Assembly (NCBI RefSeq): GCF_002197815.1
Contig: NZ_NIUB01000027.1
Coordinates: 1-64,000, forward strand
Source: Pseudomonas oleovorans subsp. oleovorans
GTDB lineage: Bacteria > Pseudomonadota > Gammaproteobacteria > Pseudomonadales > Pseudomonadaceae
Direction: 5' to 3'
Length of the DNA stretch: 64,000 bases
A program made the position numbers and the translations under genes. The notes under the pieces are model-generated. The model did not search any database. It was not told where the DNA came from and saw only the letters and a list, made by a program, of their open reading frames with translations. Positions 30,942 to 41,129 of the stretch are shown one piece after another (within the stretch, counting starts at the first letter, position 1; every line of letters starts with the position of its first letter).

Positions 30942-31090
30942 CGTTTAGCGTGAAAGTCGCGTAGCGACGCCTTCTTCGATGACCCTTCTCCCACCGGGAG
31001 AAGGTGGCGCGAAGCGCCGGATGAGGGTGGGCACGCCGCAAAGATCATTTGCAGTGCCGCCCGCGGCATGCCCGTTCAGGAGTTAGAAAG

Positions 31091-31459
31091 ATGTTGCTCA
31101 AAGCCCTTCGTATCGGCCTGGGTCAGCTCGTCGTGTTCGCCGACTGGATCAGCCGCCCGCGCAAGCTAAAGCGCAGCCCCGAGGCGCAAGCCGAGGTCGA
31201 GCGCGCCACGGCCAACCTGGCGCTGTACCAGTTCCACGCCTGCCCGTTCTGCGTCAAGGTCAGGCGCAGCCTGCACCGCCTCAACCTGCCGGTGCAACTG
31301 CGCGACGCCAAGAACAACGCCGAACATCGTCAGGCACTGGAGCAGCACGGCGGCCGCATCAAGGTGCCGTGCCTGCGCATCGAGGAAAACGGCCAGAGCA
31401 CCTGGCTGTACGAGTCCAAGGCGATCATCGCCTATCTGGATCAGCGCTTCGCCGGTTGA
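31091..31459 (+). CDS. Glutaredoxin-like protein
   Basis: A 122-residue protein with an N-terminal amphipathic lead (1-40), then a thioredoxin/glutaredoxin fold. The redox pair CPFC is at 51-54 (FHACPFCVKVRRSLHRL), the cis-Pro is in RIKVPCLRI, and LYESKAIIAYLDQRF is GST-N-like. It probably reduces mixed disulfides with glutathione. The start follows AGGAGTTAGAAAG. Confidence 0.87.
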   Translation: MLLKALRIGLGQLVVFADWISRPRKLKRSPEAQAEVERATANLALYQFHACPFCVKVRRSLHRLNLPVQLRDAKNNAEHRQALEQHGGRIKVPCLRIEENGQSTWLYESKAIIAYLDQRFAG

Positions 31460-31470
31460 GCCGCGCTTTC

Positions 31471-31532
31471 GTAGGAGCCGGCTTGCCGGCGATGCTTCTG
31501 CATAAAGGATCGCCGGCAAGCCGGCTCCTACA
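31471..31532. repeat. REP pair (inverted)
   Basis: Opposed gtaggagccggcttgccggc units lie about 20 nt apart. Single further REP-like arms follow at 31603-31621 and 31648-31680, abutting the ligA stop. No gene is seen in 31460-31677. Confidence 0.8.
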
Positions 31533-31677
31533 GATTCTGGGTTCGACACCTAAATTCATGCAATCCGGGAGCCTTGGAGCTACCCTGCACCGGTCATTTC
31601 GCGGCTGAAGCCGCTCCTACAAGATCGGCGTATCTTCGCCTGCCTCTTCAGGCGCGAGTTCTGCTCGCGAACAGCGC

Positions 31678-34038
31678 CTACGCCTCGATACCGTAGACTT
31701 TGAGCTGGTCGAGGAACTGCGCTTCGTCCAGCACCTTCACCCCCAGCTCGCTGGCCTTGGCCAGCTTCGAGCCGGCACCTGGCCCGGCAACCACGCAGTG
31801 GGTCTTGGCCGAGACAGAACCGGCCACCTTGGCGCCCAGGCTCTCCAGCTTTTCCTTGGCGACGTCGCGACTCATCACCTCCAGCGTGCCGGTGAGCACC
31901 CAGGTCTGGCCGACCAGGGGCAGACCTTCGGCAACTTTCTTCTCGCTTTCCCAGTGCATGCCGAAATCGCGCAGTTGCTGCTCGATAGCGCGCGCGAGCT
32001 GGGCGTTATCGGCATTGTCGAAAAACTCGCGTACAGCCTTGGCCTGTTTCTCCGGCAGGGCCTGACGCATGTCCAGCCAGTCGCCGCCAAGCACACCCTC
32101 CAGACTGCCGAAACGCTCCGCCAGCTTCTGCGCCGCTCCGGGGCCGACACTCGGAATGTTCAGCTTATCGAGCATGTCCCCAAGGGTGGCGACGGCCGAG
32201 AACTCGGCGCTCAGCTCACCCTCTTCCTGCAGTTCGAGACCGCATTCGCCCAGCAAGGCGCTGATCACCTGCTGATTGTGTTCATCCTCAAAGAAGCTGT
32301 GGATCTCGTGCGCGACCTCCAGACCAATATCCGGCAGATAGGTCAGCACTTGCGGCAGTGCCTTGCGCACACGCTCCAGCGAGGCCAGGGAGCGCGCCAG
32401 CACCTTGGCGGTTTCCTCGCCCACATCGGGGATGCCGAGCGCATAGATGAAGCGCGCCAGGGTCGGCCGCTTGCTGTCCTCGATGGCCTTCAGCAGCTTG
32501 TTGCTGGAGACTTCGGCGAAGCCTTCCAGGCCGATGATCTGCTCGAAGGTCAGTTTGTACAGGTCGGCCGGCGAGCCGATCAGCTTCTCGTCCACCAGTT
32601 GCTCGATGGTCTTGTCGCCGAGGCCTTCGATATCCATGGCACGGCGCGAGACGAAGTGGATGATCGCCTGCTTGAGCTGCGCCTGGCAGCTCAGGCGACC
32701 GACGCAGCGATACACCGAACCTTCGCTGACCGATTCCTTGCCCTTGCTGCGCTTGACCAGTTGCGTGCGCTCCACCGCCGAGCCGCACACCGGGCATTGC
32801 TCGGGAATGTGCACCGGGCGCGCGTTCTCCGGGCGACGCTCGGGCACCACGGCCATCACCTGCGGGATCACGTCGCCAGCACGGCGGATGATCACCGTGT
32901 CGCCGATCATTACACCCAGGCGTGCCACCTCATCCATGTTATGCAGGGTAGCGTTGGCCACCATCACACCGGCCACCTTGACCGGATTCAGACGCGCCAC
33001 TGGCGTCACCGCACCGGTACGCCCGACCTGAAATTCCACGTCGAGCAGTTCGGTCAGCTCTTCCTGCGCCGGGAACTTGTGGGCGATGGCCCAGTGCGGG
33101 GTACGCGCGCGGAAACCCAGTTGCTGCTGATCTTCGATATTGTTGACCTTGAACACCACGCCATCGATGTCATAGGCCAGGCTCATGCGCCGCTCGGCGA
33201 TATCTCTGTAGTAATCCAGGCAGGCCTCGACGCCCTTGGCCAGCTTCAGTTCGCGACTGATGGGTACGCCCCAGGCCTTGAGCTGCTGCAGCATGGCCAC
33301 CTGGGTGCCCGGCAGCTCGCCGCTGACCTGACCAACGCCATAGCAGCAGAACTCCAGCGGGCGGCTGGCAGTGATCTTCGGGTCGAGCTGACGCAGGCTG
33401 CCGGCAGCGGCGTTACGCGGGTTGGCGAAGGTCTTGCCGCCGCTCTCGGCCTGGCGTGCGTTGAGCTCCTCGAAACCGGACTTGGGCATGAACACCTCAC
33501 CGCGTACCTCCAGCACCTGCGGCCAGCCCTCACCCAGCAGCTTGAGCGGCACATTGCGAATGGTGCGCACATTGCTGGTGATGTCTTCGCCGGTACTGCC
33601 GTCGCCGCGCGTGGCGCCGCGCACCAGTTGGCCGTTCTCGTAGCGCAGGCTGACGGCCAGGCCGTCGAGCTTGGGTTCGCAGCTGTACTCGATCTCAGCG
33701 CCGCCGCCGAACAGGTCGCCACCCTGTACGCCGAGGCCGTTCTGCACGCTGCGGTCGAAGGCACGCAGATCGTCCTCATCGAAGGCGTTGCCCAGGCTGA
33801 GCATCGGCACTTCATGGCGCACCTCGCCGAAGGCGCTGAGCGCCTCGCCGCCGACACGCTGGGTCGGCGACTCCGGCGTGACCAGCTCCGGGTGCTCGGC
33901 CTCCAGCGCCTGCAGCTCGCGGAACAGTCGGTCGTACTCGGCATCGGGAACGCTCGGCTCATCCAGCACGTAGTAACGGTAGTTGTGCGCGTCCAGTTCG
34001 TTGCGCAGTTCGGAAATACGTTGGGCGGCGTCGGTCAT
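31678..34038 (-). CDS. ligA: NAD+-dependent DNA ligase
   Basis: A 786-residue enzyme sealing nicks in replication and repair. It contains the Ia domain (YYVLDEPSVPDAEYDRL), an adenylation domain with nucleophile K123 (EPKLDG), the OB fold, a Cys4 zinc finger (CPVCGSAVERTQ...RCVGRLSC), HhH repeats (DIEGLGDKTIEQLV) and a BRCT domain (about 705-780, GQTWVLTGTLE). It is over 100 residues longer than E. coli LigA, as usual in Pseudomonas. It follows zipA with a hairpin between them. Confidence 0.97.
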   Translation of the reverse strand: MTDAAQRISELRNELDAHNYRYYVLDEPSVPDAEYDRLFRELQALEAEHPELVTPESPTQRVGGEALSAFGEVRHEVPMLSLGNAFDEDDLRAFDRSVQNGLGVQGGDLFGGGAEIEYSCEPKLDGLAVSLRYENGQLVRGATRGDGSTGEDITSNVRTIRNVPLKLLGEGWPQVLEVRGEVFMPKSGFEELNARQAESGGKTFANPRNAAAGSLRQLDPKITASRPLEFCCYGVGQVSGELPGTQVAMLQQLKAWGVPISRELKLAKGVEACLDYYRDIAERRMSLAYDIDGVVFKVNNIEDQQQLGFRARTPHWAIAHKFPAQEELTELLDVEFQVGRTGAVTPVARLNPVKVAGVMVANATLHNMDEVARLGVMIGDTVIIRRAGDVIPQVMAVVPERRPENARPVHIPEQCPVCGSAVERTQLVKRSKGKESVSEGSVYRCVGRLSCQAQLKQAIIHFVSRRAMDIEGLGDKTIEQLVDEKLIGSPADLYKLTFEQIIGLEGFAEVSSNKLLKAIEDSKRPTLARFIYALGIPDVGEETAKVLARSLASLERVRKALPQVLTYLPDIGLEVAHEIHSFFEDEHNQQVISALLGECGLELQEEGELSAEFSAVATLGDMLDKLNIPSVGPGAAQKLAERFGSLEGVLGGDWLDMRQALPEKQAKAVREFFDNADNAQLARAIEQQLRDFGMHWESEKKVAEGLPLVGQTWVLTGTLEVMSRDVAKEKLESLGAKVAGSVSAKTHCVVAGPGAGSKLAKASELGVKVLDEAQFLDQLKVYGIEA

Positions 34039-34054
34039 GCTCGGTCTCTCAAAC

Positions 34055-34083
34055 GAAAAGAGCAGCCTTGGCTGCTCTCTTTC
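34055..34083 (-). terminator. Hairpin between zipA and ligA
   Basis: An imperfect stem aaagagcagcc/ggctgctcttt with a short loop ends in TTTTC on the minus strand. It probably attenuates transcription from zipA before ligA. Confidence 0.65.
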
Positions 34084-34098
34084 GACTTCGTGTACGGG

Positions 34099-34920
34099 TC
34101 AGCGTTTCTGGGTCAGTTGCCGGCGCTCGAATTCGACGATGCGCTGGCGATAGTGTTCGATGGTCTGCGCAGTCATCACGCTGCGCTGGTCGTCCTTCAG
34201 CTCACCGCCCAGTTCATGGGCCAGCTTGCGCGCGGCCGCGACCATGACGTCGAAGGCCTGCTTGGGGTGACGCGGGCCAGGCAGACTGAGGAAGAAACTC
34301 ACCGCGCGGGTGCTGAAGCCTTCGATATCGTCGAGATCGAAGGTGCCCGGCTTGAGTGCGTTGGCCATGGAGAACAGCACCTCGCCATTACCCGCCATGC
34401 TTTCGTGACGATGGAAGATGTCCATCTCACCGAAGCGCAGACCGCTTTCGAGGATGTTCTGTAGCAGCGCCGGGCCCTTGAAGCCGAAGTCGTCGCGGGC
34501 GACCACGTTGATCACCAGCACCTCTTCTACCGGTGCGGCATCGGCAGCCGGCTTGGAGGCTTTCTTCGGTTCGACGGGTTCGTCATCGACCGGGTTGAGC
34601 AGAGTCGGCACCGGCTCATCGACAGCCAGATTGAGGTCGCCCTGTTGCGGCTCGTTGCGTGGACGACGTGGCAGGTCCTTGGCGCTCATCGACGGCAGTT
34701 CGTCTTCGTCTAACTGCGGCTCGTGGTCGCGATTTACCACACGTGGCGTACTGAGCAAATCTGGGTCACTGTCGTCATCAGGCATGTTGGCGAAGCTGCG
34801 GTCGAGCCTGAATTTGAGCTTGCCCTTGCCACCGCGCATACGGCGCCAGCCGTCGAAAAGGATGCCAGCGATAACGATGATGCCAATAACGATCAGCCAC
34901 TCGCGCAGACCGAATTCCAT
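34099..34920 (-). CDS. zipA: Cell division protein ZipA
   Basis: A 273-residue FtsZ tether. One N-terminal membrane helix (about 6-24, LIVIGIIVIAGILFDGWRRM) is followed by a flexible acidic and proline-rich linker (about 45-135). The C-terminal ZipA domain (about 137-268) includes VLVINVVARDDFGFKGPALLQ and GLRFGEMDIFHRHE. It lies between smc and ligA, the standard pseudomonad order. Confidence 0.95.
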   Translation of the reverse strand: MEFGLREWLIVIGIIVIAGILFDGWRRMRGGKGKLKFRLDRSFANMPDDDSDPDLLSTPRVVNRDHEPQLDEDELPSMSAKDLPRRPRNEPQQGDLNLAVDEPVPTLLNPVDDEPVEPKKASKPAADAAPVEEVLVINVVARDDFGFKGPALLQNILESGLRFGEMDIFHRHESMAGNGEVLFSMANALKPGTFDLDDIEGFSTRAVSFFLSLPGPRHPKQAFDVMVAAARKLAHELGGELKDDQRSVMTAQTIEHYRQRIVEFERRQLTQKR

Positions 34921-35133
34921 GAAATACCTGACCCTTAAAAATTCTGGTGAAAAAAAGATCCAATCAAACGGATCACAACTCGACTATAAAGCGCGGCGCC
35001 AACTTGATGTTCTATCTGACGTTTTCCGCGTGTAACAAAAGTGGGCAATAAGCTAGCACGACGAAAGGCAACTTTACACAGGGAGCCACACAAGGTTTTG
35101 CCTATATTCAGTTAATCTCGCGGCGCTCTGCCA

Positions 35134-38100
35134 TCACGCCTCCACCATCGCCAGCGCCTCCTCGACATCCACCGCCACCAGGCGCGAACAACCCGGCTCG
35201 TGCATGGTAACCCCCATCAGTTGGTCGGCCATTTCCATGGCGATCTTGTTGTGGGTGATGTAGATGAACTGCACCGTCGCCGACATCTCCTTGACCAGCC
35301 GCGCATAGCGCCCGACGTTGGCGTCGTCCAGCGGTGCATCCACTTCGTCCAACATGCAGAACGGCGCCGGATTGAGCTGGAAGATGGAAAACACCAATGC
35401 CAAAGCGGTCAACGCTTTCTCTCCACCGGAGAGCAAATGAATGGTGCTGTTCTTCTTGCCCGGGGGCCGCGCCATGATGGTTACACCGGTATCGAGTAAA
35501 TCTTCGCCGGTGAGTTCCAAATAAGCGTTGCCGCCACCGAAAACTTTTGGAAAGAGTGCCTGCAAACCGCCATTGATCTGATCGAAGGTGTCCTTGAAAC
35601 GATTGCGCGTTTCCTTGTCGATCTTGCGGATGACGTTCTCCAGGGTTTCCAGCGCCTCGACCAGGTCGGCGTCCTGAGCATCCAGATAGCGCTTGCGCTC
35701 GGACTGCTGCTGATACTCGTCGATAGCCGCCAGGTTGATCGGCCCGAGACGAGCAATACGCGCGGCCATGCGCTCCAACTCCTCTTCCCAGGCGCTTTCC
35801 GTGGCCTCGGCCGGCAGCGTGGCGATCACCCCGTGCAGGTCGTAATTGTCCTCGGCGAGCTGGTCGGCCAGGGCCTTGCGCCGCACGTTAAGCGACTGCC
35901 AGTCCATGCGCTGTTGCTCCAGCTGGCTGCGCAGCAGTTGCGCCTGCTGCTCGGCCTGAGTGCGGCGTTTCTCGGCATCGCGCAATTCGCGGTCGGCATC
36001 TTCCAGCGCCAAACGCGCCTGGCGCAGTTCGTCGTCCACCGCCATGCGTCGTTCGAGCAGCTCCTCGAGCTTGATGCGCAGCTCTTCCAGCGGCGCCTCG
36101 CCCTCTTCTAGGTTCAGCGACAACTGCTCGCGCCGCTCGTGCAGACGCTCGGCCTGCATCTGCAGGCGCTCCAGCGCCTGACGGGTGGAATCGTGCTGCG
36201 CCTTGAGCGAGCCGACGCGCACCGCCAACTGGTGCGCATGATCCTTGTGCTGGCGGGCTTCCTGGCGCACACGGTCGAGGCGCTCGCGCAGGCTGTCGCG
36301 GCTGGCCAGCAGGCTTTCGCGCTGCTCGTTATCCAGCGCCATGGCGTCTAGCGCATCCTGCAATTGCAGGCGCGCTTCGCCCAGTTGCTCCTGCTCGATC
36401 TCGCGCTGCTCGGCGGCCTCCTGCAGTTCGTCCTGCAGACGACGACGGCGCAGGCCCAGTTGCTCGGCCTTGGCCTGGCTCGCGGACAGCTTTGCCTTCA
36501 GCTCGCTCAGCTGGCGCGCCAGTTCCTGACCCTGACGGCGTTGCTGCTCGCGTAGCTCTTCCTGCCGGCGTTGATCATCGCGCAGCGCCAGCAAGCGTTC
36601 ATCCAGTTGCGCCAGGGCCGCTTCACGCTCTTCGCGCTCCAGCTGCAGACGCTCCAGTTCCTGCCCCCGCGCCAGCACGCCGCTGTCGGCTTCGGCGGCG
36701 CGGCGCACACGCAGGAAGTGCCGGCCGACCCAGTAGCCGTCGCGGCTGATCAGGCTTTCGCCTTCGACCAGTTGCGCACGGGCGGCCAGCGCCTGCTCCA
36801 GGGACTCCACCGGGCGCACAGCGGCCAACCAGGGCGACAGGTCGTGGTTCGACTCCACCTTGTCCAGCAGGCTACCGGCACGGCGCGCACCGCCCTTGGC
36901 GGGGCTGGCCAGGCGCAGCTCACCCTGCTCCAGCGCGGTGAAATCCAGCCCGGCGAAATCGTCCAGCAGCACGGCCTGCAGGTCGGCACCGAGCACGGTT
37001 TCCACCGCCAGCTCCCAGCCAGCCTCCACGCGCAGGCCTTCGGCCAGGCGCGGGCGCTGCAGCAGGTTCTGCTCGCGCAGCCACTCGCCAGCACCCTGCC
37101 CTGGATCGAGCGCCGCCTGTTGCAGCGCCTCCAGCGAGGCCAGGCGACCGTTCAGGCGTTGCAGCTCGCCCTGCGCCTGCTGCTGGGCCTGACCGGCCTG
37201 CTGCAATTCCTCGCGCAGTTGCTGCAGGCGCTCGGCCTGTTGCTCTTCGGCCAGGTGCAGGGCTTCCTGCTCCAGCTCACCGGCAGCCAGCTGTTCGTTC
37301 AGTTCGAGAATGGCGGCGTCTTCCGGGTCGGCCACCAGTTGCTGCAATTCTTCGTTGAGACGACGCTGGCGTTCTGCCAGACGCTCCAGGCTCTGTTCCA
37401 ACTGGGCGATGCGCGACTGCTGCACTTCGGCCTGGCGACGCGGCTCGGCGCTGCGCTGGTTGAAACCGTCCCACTGCTCCTGCCAGCCGTGCATGCTGGC
37501 TTCGGCCTCTTCCAGGCTGGCGGCGGACTCCTCGGCAGCGGCGGCGGTCATCTCCTGCTCGGGCAGGAGCATTTCCAGCTCTTCACCGAGGGTGGCCAGC
37601 AGGGTGCGGTCGTGGCCCAGGTGCGACTCGGTTTCCAGACGCGCCTTTTCTGCCTCGCGCAGGTCATCCTGCAACTGGCGCAGGCGCTGCTGGCCATGCT
37701 GGATGCTCTGCTCGACGCGGGCGATATCGCCGCCCACGGAATAGAAGCGGCCCTGCACCAGGTTGAAGCGCTCGCTCAATTCGTGATGGCCATCGCGCAG
37801 GCGCTCGATGCAGGCGTCGGCGCTGCGCTGCTCGGCCACCAGGGCCTCGAAAGCCACCTCCTGATCGCCTATCACCTGCTCGCGGCTGCCAACCTGCTGG
37901 TTCAGGTTCTGCCAGCGCAGGGCCAGCAGCTGTGCCTTGAGCTGGCGCTCTTCGGCCTTGTATTCCTGGTACTTTTCCGCCGCCTGGGCCTGACGGTGTA
38001 GGCGCTCGAGCTGGCGCTCCAGCTCTTCGCGCAGGTCGCTAAGGCGCTCCAGGTTCTCCTGGGTACGGCGGATGCGGTTTTCGGTCTCGCGGCGGCGCTC

Positions 38101-38622
38101 CTTGTACTTGGAGATGCCAGCGGCTTCCTCGATGAAGTTGCGCAACTCCTCGGGCTTGGCCTCGATCAGCTTGCTGATCATGCCCTGCTCGATGATCGAG
38201 TAACTGCGCGGGCCAAGACCGGTGCCGAGGAAGATATCGGTGATGTCGCGGCGGCGGCATTTGGTGCCGTTGAGGAAGTAGGTGTTCTGTCCGTCGCGGG
38301 TCACCCGGCGGCGAATGGAGATTTCGGCGAAGGCCGCGTATTCGCCCACCAGCGAGTTGTCGCTGTTGTCGAAGATCAGCTCGATGGAGGCCTGAGTCAC
38401 CGGTTTGCGGGTGTTGGAGCCGTTGAAGATGACGTCGGTCATCGACTCGCCGCGCAGGTTCTTCGCCGAGCTTTCGCCCATTACCCAGCGCACGGCGTCG
38501 ATGATGTTCGACTTGCCGCAACCATTGGGCCCGACCACGGCCGCCATGTTGCTGGGGAAGCTCACCGTCGTCGGGTCGACGAAGGACTTGAAGCCCGCCA
38601 GCTTGATGCTCTTCAGGCGCAT
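35134..38622 (-). CDS. smc: Chromosome segregation protein SMC
   Basis: A 1162-residue SMC ATPase. Walker A GPNGCGKSN lies near residue 32, long coiled coils flank a hinge (about 510-660), and the C-terminal head has the signature LSGGEKALTALAL and Walker B CMLDEVDAPLDDANV. With ScpAB it compacts and segregates the chromosome. The gntR gene ends 6 bp upstream; zipA follows 213 bp downstream of the stop. That gap (34921-35133) shows no gene. Confidence 0.97.
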   Translation of the reverse strand: MRLKSIKLAGFKSFVDPTTVSFPSNMAAVVGPNGCGKSNIIDAVRWVMGESSAKNLRGESMTDVIFNGSNTRKPVTQASIELIFDNSDNSLVGEYAAFAEISIRRRVTRDGQNTYFLNGTKCRRRDITDIFLGTGLGPRSYSIIEQGMISKLIEAKPEELRNFIEEAAGISKYKERRRETENRIRRTQENLERLSDLREELERQLERLHRQAQAAEKYQEYKAEERQLKAQLLALRWQNLNQQVGSREQVIGDQEVAFEALVAEQRSADACIERLRDGHHELSERFNLVQGRFYSVGGDIARVEQSIQHGQQRLRQLQDDLREAEKARLETESHLGHDRTLLATLGEELEMLLPEQEMTAAAAEESAASLEEAEASMHGWQEQWDGFNQRSAEPRRQAEVQQSRIAQLEQSLERLAERQRRLNEELQQLVADPEDAAILELNEQLAAGELEQEALHLAEEQQAERLQQLREELQQAGQAQQQAQGELQRLNGRLASLEALQQAALDPGQGAGEWLREQNLLQRPRLAEGLRVEAGWELAVETVLGADLQAVLLDDFAGLDFTALEQGELRLASPAKGGARRAGSLLDKVESNHDLSPWLAAVRPVESLEQALAARAQLVEGESLISRDGYWVGRHFLRVRRAAEADSGVLARGQELERLQLEREEREAALAQLDERLLALRDDQRRQEELREQQRRQGQELARQLSELKAKLSASQAKAEQLGLRRRRLQDELQEAAEQREIEQEQLGEARLQLQDALDAMALDNEQRESLLASRDSLRERLDRVRQEARQHKDHAHQLAVRVGSLKAQHDSTRQALERLQMQAERLHERREQLSLNLEEGEAPLEELRIKLEELLERRMAVDDELRQARLALEDADRELRDAEKRRTQAEQQAQLLRSQLEQQRMDWQSLNVRRKALADQLAEDNYDLHGVIATLPAEATESAWEEELERMAARIARLGPINLAAIDEYQQQSERKRYLDAQDADLVEALETLENVIRKIDKETRNRFKDTFDQINGGLQALFPKVFGGGNAYLELTGEDLLDTGVTIMARPPGKKNSTIHLLSGGEKALTALALVFSIFQLNPAPFCMLDEVDAPLDDANVGRYARLVKEMSATVQFIYITHNKIAMEMADQLMGVTMHEPGCSRLVAVDVEEALAMVEA

Positions 38623-38628
38623 CGCGGC

Positions 38629-39288
38629 TTAGCGCTCGGCCAGGGTGGCCAGCACCAGCTGGCAGTTATGCTCACCGTAGGCCTGCAGCACCTCGCGGGC
38701 ACGCACGGGGTCGCGGGTGATGATCGCCTGCAGCAGACTGGCGAAGGTGTTCATGAACTGACCCATCTCACCTTTGCGCCGTTCCAGCGCCAGATGATAG
38801 GTGCGGCTGATGGCCGGCAGCAGATTCTCCAGGGTTTCCTGCAGGTAGGGATTGTCGGCGAAGGGAAAGGCCGCGCGCATCACATCGAAACTATTCTCGA
38901 CGAAAGCGCTGATATCGTCGCGCTCGAGACTGTCCTGCAGGCGATTTTTGATCTCGATGAACGGCGCCAGATCGGCCTCCACCTGCCAGCGTTCGATCAC
39001 CGCGCGGGCCAGCATGGCGTACAGCTCGATGCTCAGCGCATAGAGACTGGTGACGTGGTGCGGGGTCAGTTCGCTGACCTGGGCACCGCGGCGCGGCAGG
39101 ATCACGATCAGGTGGCGCCGTTCGAGAATCAACAGGGCTTCGCGTACCGAACCACGACTGACGTTAAGGGCCTGGGTAACTTTCTGCTCCTGGATACGTT
39201 CGCGCTCCTTGAGCTCACCGCGAATGATCCGCTCTGCCAGGTAATGGGCAATTTGCTCGGCGAGGCTGTCCAGGGCCTTGAACGTCAT
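38629..39288 (-). CDS. GntR-family (FadR/VanR-like FCD) regulator beside xdhA
   Basis: A 219-residue regulator. The N-terminal winged helix (about 5-72, RIQEQKVTQALNVSRGSVREALLILERR) precedes an FCD-type all-helical ligand domain. ATG 39288 is preferred over a longer frame. It is divergent from xdhA, so it may control xanthine dehydrogenase through the palindrome at 39471-39507; that link is inferred from position. It reads toward smc with 6 bp between. Confidence 0.88.
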   Translation of the reverse strand: MTFKALDSLAEQIAHYLAERIIRGELKERERIQEQKVTQALNVSRGSVREALLILERRHLIVILPRRGAQVSELTPHHVTSLYALSIELYAMLARAVIERWQVEADLAPFIEIKNRLQDSLERDDISAFVENSFDVMRAAFPFADNPYLQETLENLLPAISRTYHLALERRKGEMGQFMNTFASLLQAIITRDPVRAREVLQAYGEHNCQLVLATLAER

Positions 39289-39470
39289 GACATTCCTTAA
39301 GTTGCGTCGATCCAGAGGCAGGCGGTCGAGTCTGAGAGCCCCGCTGCAGCTGGGCAGGAGCACGAAAATTCGACGGTGAGTTTAACACAGGGCGCATCCG
39401 GGCCAAGCGTACGGCATGACACTTGCTGCATGAATGGCCAGATTCACGGATCAGGCTGCCAAAATCACGC

Positions 39471-39507
39471 TGACTTTCAGGTCAGAAATTTATTGACCAA
39501 AAAGTCA
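39471..39507. promoter_or_regulatory. Nested inverted repeat, candidate GntR operator upstream of xdhA
   Basis: The outer arms tgacttt/aaagtca (39471-39477, 39501-39507) and inner arms ggtca/tgacc centre on aaatttat, between the divergent gntR and xdhA genes. GntR/FadR-type dimers bind dyads of this size. The rest of the 326-bp gap holds only this dyad and the xdhA ribosome site. Confidence 0.55.
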
Positions 39508-39614
39508 GAGAATTCTAGATTGCCTCCATGGCCAATCACGTCCGGGCCTTGCAATGCGTGCACATATCCGGCGAGCCAAACGATTCATAACAATAAAGCG
39601 CCTGGAGGTCGTCC

Positions 39615-41054
<1,440 letters not shown>

Positions 41055-41129
41055 GAGCCTGTTCTAAGGGCGCAGTGAATTGATACGCCGCCGGCCAGCC
41101 CGGCGGCATGCGAAGTTTTGGAGGCGAAG

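Noticed and set aside
32000..34460. Very long plus-strand ORF opposite ligA
   Set aside because: It is the antisense frame of ligA and zipA in GC-rich DNA with no domain signature.
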